Origin: Burkholderiaceae bacterium
Lineage (GTDB): Bacteria; Pseudomonadota; Gammaproteobacteria; Burkholderiales; Burkholderiaceae
Length of the DNA stretch: 6,130 nt
Direction of reading: 5' to 3'
NCBI GenBank assembly: GCA_025458735.1
Contig: JALORV010000047.1
Location: 1-6,130 of the forward strand
Shown: positions 5,051 to 6,130 of the stretch, piece after piece
Numbering within the stretch: position 1 is the first letter of the stretch
How the letters are laid out: every line of letters starts with the position of its first letter
Position numbers and translations under genes: made by a program
Notes under the pieces: model-generated
Told to the model about the DNA's origin: nothing
What the model saw: only the letters and a program-made list of their open reading frames with translations
Database searches by the model: none

Positions 5051-6130
5051 CCGCGTCGCTGCAACGCCCGCCGGACCAGTTCCGCGCCCCGCTCGGCAAT
5101 CATCAACGTCGGCGCATTGGTGTTGCCGGAAGTGATCGTCGGCATGATCGAGGCGTCCACCACCCGCAGCGCGCCGAGGCCGTGCACGCGCAACTCGGCG
5201 TCGACCACCGCCCCCGGATCTGCGGCCGGACCCATTTTGGCCGTTCCCACCGGGTGGAAGATCGTGGTGCCGATCTCGCCGGCGGCGCGCGCCAGCTCCT
5301 CCTCGGTCTGCGCCTGCGGACCGGGCAGGAATTCCTGCGGCGCGTAGCGGGCGAGCGCCGGCGACGCCACGATCCGTCGCGTCAGCCGCAGGGCCTCGAC
5401 GGCGACCCGACGATCCTCTTCGGTGGCCAGGTAGTTGGGCGCGATCACCGGCGCCGCCAGTGGATCCGCACTGCGGGCGGCGATCGTCCCGCGCGAGGTC
5501 GGCCGCAGATTGCACACCGAGGCGGTAAACGCCGGGAACGGATGCAGCGGCTCGCCGAAGCGGTCGAGCGACAGCGGCTGCACGTGGTACTCGACATTCG
5601 GCCGCGCCTGCGCCTCGCTCGAACGGGCAAAGGCGCCGAGCTGGCTCGGGCTCATTGTCAGCGGCCCGCGCCGTGTCAGCAGGTACTGCAGTGCCATGCC
5701 GGCCTTGGCCAGCGGGCTGGCCGCCAGCGTGTTGAGCGTGCGCACTCCCTGCACCTTGAAGGCCATGCGCAGCTGCAGGTGATCCTGCAGGTTGGCACCG
5801 ACGCCGGTCAGCGCATGTCGCACCGGGACTCCCAGCGACTGCAGCAGCGCCGGCGGCCCGATGCCCGAGACCTGCAGCAGCTGCGGCGTCGCCACTGCGC
5901 CTGCGGCCAGGATGACCTCGCCGCGCGCCACGACCGTGGCGGGCACGCCATCGCGCAGCAACTCGACGCTGCGACAGTGCCCCGAGTCGATGACGAGCCG
6001 AGTCGCCTGTGCGCCGGTGAACACCGCCAGGTTGGGTCGCCCGCGTACCGGATGCAGGAAGCCACGCGCTGCGTTCCAGCGTTCGCCGCGGCGCTGGTTG
6101 ACGTCGAAGTAGCCACAACCGAAGTTGTCA
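5047..6130 (-). CDS. GMC family FAD-dependent oxidoreductase (choline/alcohol dehydrogenase type), N-terminus missing
   Basis: The frame is open from the right edge (first full codon 6127-6129) to the TGA at 5047-5049, giving 360 residues of a protein usually about 530-560 aa long. The missing start would carry the FAD-binding Gly-rich Rossmann motif. The visible part begins F-G-C-G-Y-F-D-V-N-Q-R-R-G-E-R-W-N-A-A-R-G-F-L. The second GMC signature, G-A-V-A-T-P-Q-L-L-Q-V-S-G-I-G, is at 5857-5901. The C-terminal active site has F-H-P-V-G-T-A-K-M-G with the catalytic His at 5254-5256, then T-S-G-N-T-N-A-P-T with Asn codons at 5122-5124 and 5116-5118, the His/Asn arrangement of choline dehydrogenases. 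Such enzymes oxidise primary alcohols or choline to aldehydes with FAD. Similarity is to the BetA/AlkJ side of the family, and the substrate is not resolvable here. A GTG at 6022-6024 is internal and not the start. The gene is convergent with the decarboxylase. Confidence 0.93.
   Translation of the reverse strand, partial: DNFGCGYFDVNQRRGERWNAARGFLHPVRGRPNLAVFTGAQATRLVIDSGHCRSVELLRDGVPATVVARGEVILAAGAVATPQLLQVSGIGPPALLQSLGVPVRHALTGVGANLQDHLQLRMAFKVQGVRTLNTLAASPLAKAGMALQYLLTRRGPLTMSPSQLGAFARSSEAQARPNVEYHVQPLSLDRFGEPLHPFPAFTASVCNLRPTSRGTIAARSADPLAAPVIAPNYLATEEDRRVAVEALRLTRRIVASPALARYAPQEFLPGPQAQTEEELARAAGEIGTTIFHPVGTAKMGPAADPGAVVDAELRVHGLGALRVVDASIMPTITSGNTNAPTLMIAERGAELVRRALQRRG

Noticed and set aside
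3549..5135. Long open frame on + (528 codons) overlapping the decarboxylase in another frame
   Set aside because: It is an out-of-frame shadow of the decarboxylase, rich in Arg, Ala, Gly and His, with no family similarity. It also runs into the opposite-strand oxidoreductase gene.
5047..6024. GTG at 6024 as the start of the GMC oxidoreductase
   Set aside because: The same frame continues to the right edge with family-like sequence upstream of that GTG, so it is internal and the gene is cut by the window.
4940..6118. Open frame on - (392 codons) overlapping the GMC oxidoreductase in another frame
   Set aside because: The GMC frame contains both the second signature and the catalytic His/Asn. 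This other frame is Arg/Ala/Gly-rich with no motif.

Overview
The window is GC-rich chromosomal DNA that most likely comes from a betaproteobacterium (Burkholderiales or Rhodocyclales type). The reasons are the divergent murJ/rpsT pair, a DUF3579 gene next to rpsT (this family is found mainly in Betaproteobacteria), and strongly G/C-ending codons throughout. The assignment rests on recognition of protein families and was not tested by a database search.

Layout, left to right: (1) the last 54 codons of a Prx5-type peroxiredoxin on +, ending at 163; (2) a perfect 20-bp inverted repeat at 201-244, between the peroxiredoxin and the convergent murJ, with the murJ stop codon inside its right arm; (3) murJ on -, the lipid II flippase, starting with GTG at 1790; (4) a 153-bp divergent spacer with an extended -10 promoter and Shine-Dalgarno site for rpsT; (5) rpsT on +, ribosomal protein S20; (6) two GC hairpins between rpsT and a convergent gene; (7) a DUF3579 gene on -, of unknown function and uncertain start; (8) a 240-bp divergent spacer with short repeats of 11-bp period, a plausible sigma70-type promoter and a pyrimidine-rich leader; (9) a 675-aa PLP-dependent Orn/Lys/Arg decarboxylase on +, with a receiver-like N-terminal domain; (10) an inverted repeat at 5007-5050 that contains the stop codons of two convergent genes; (11) the C-terminal two thirds of a GMC-family FAD oxidoreductase on -, running off the right end.

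The genes do not form one operon. Orientation alternates from gene to gene (+ - + - + -), so each gene probably has its own promoter, and each convergent junction carries a GC hairpin without a T-tract. murJ (cell wall) and rpsT (translation) are housekeeping genes. The decarboxylase suggests polyamine synthesis or acid response, and the GMC enzyme suggests alcohol or choline oxidation. Nothing in the sequence links these two biochemically. I see no mobile element, CRISPR array, tRNA/rRNA, phage gene or defence gene, and no convincing undescribed system. The most interesting points are the decarboxylase with its unusual upstream region and the stop-codon-embedding hairpins.
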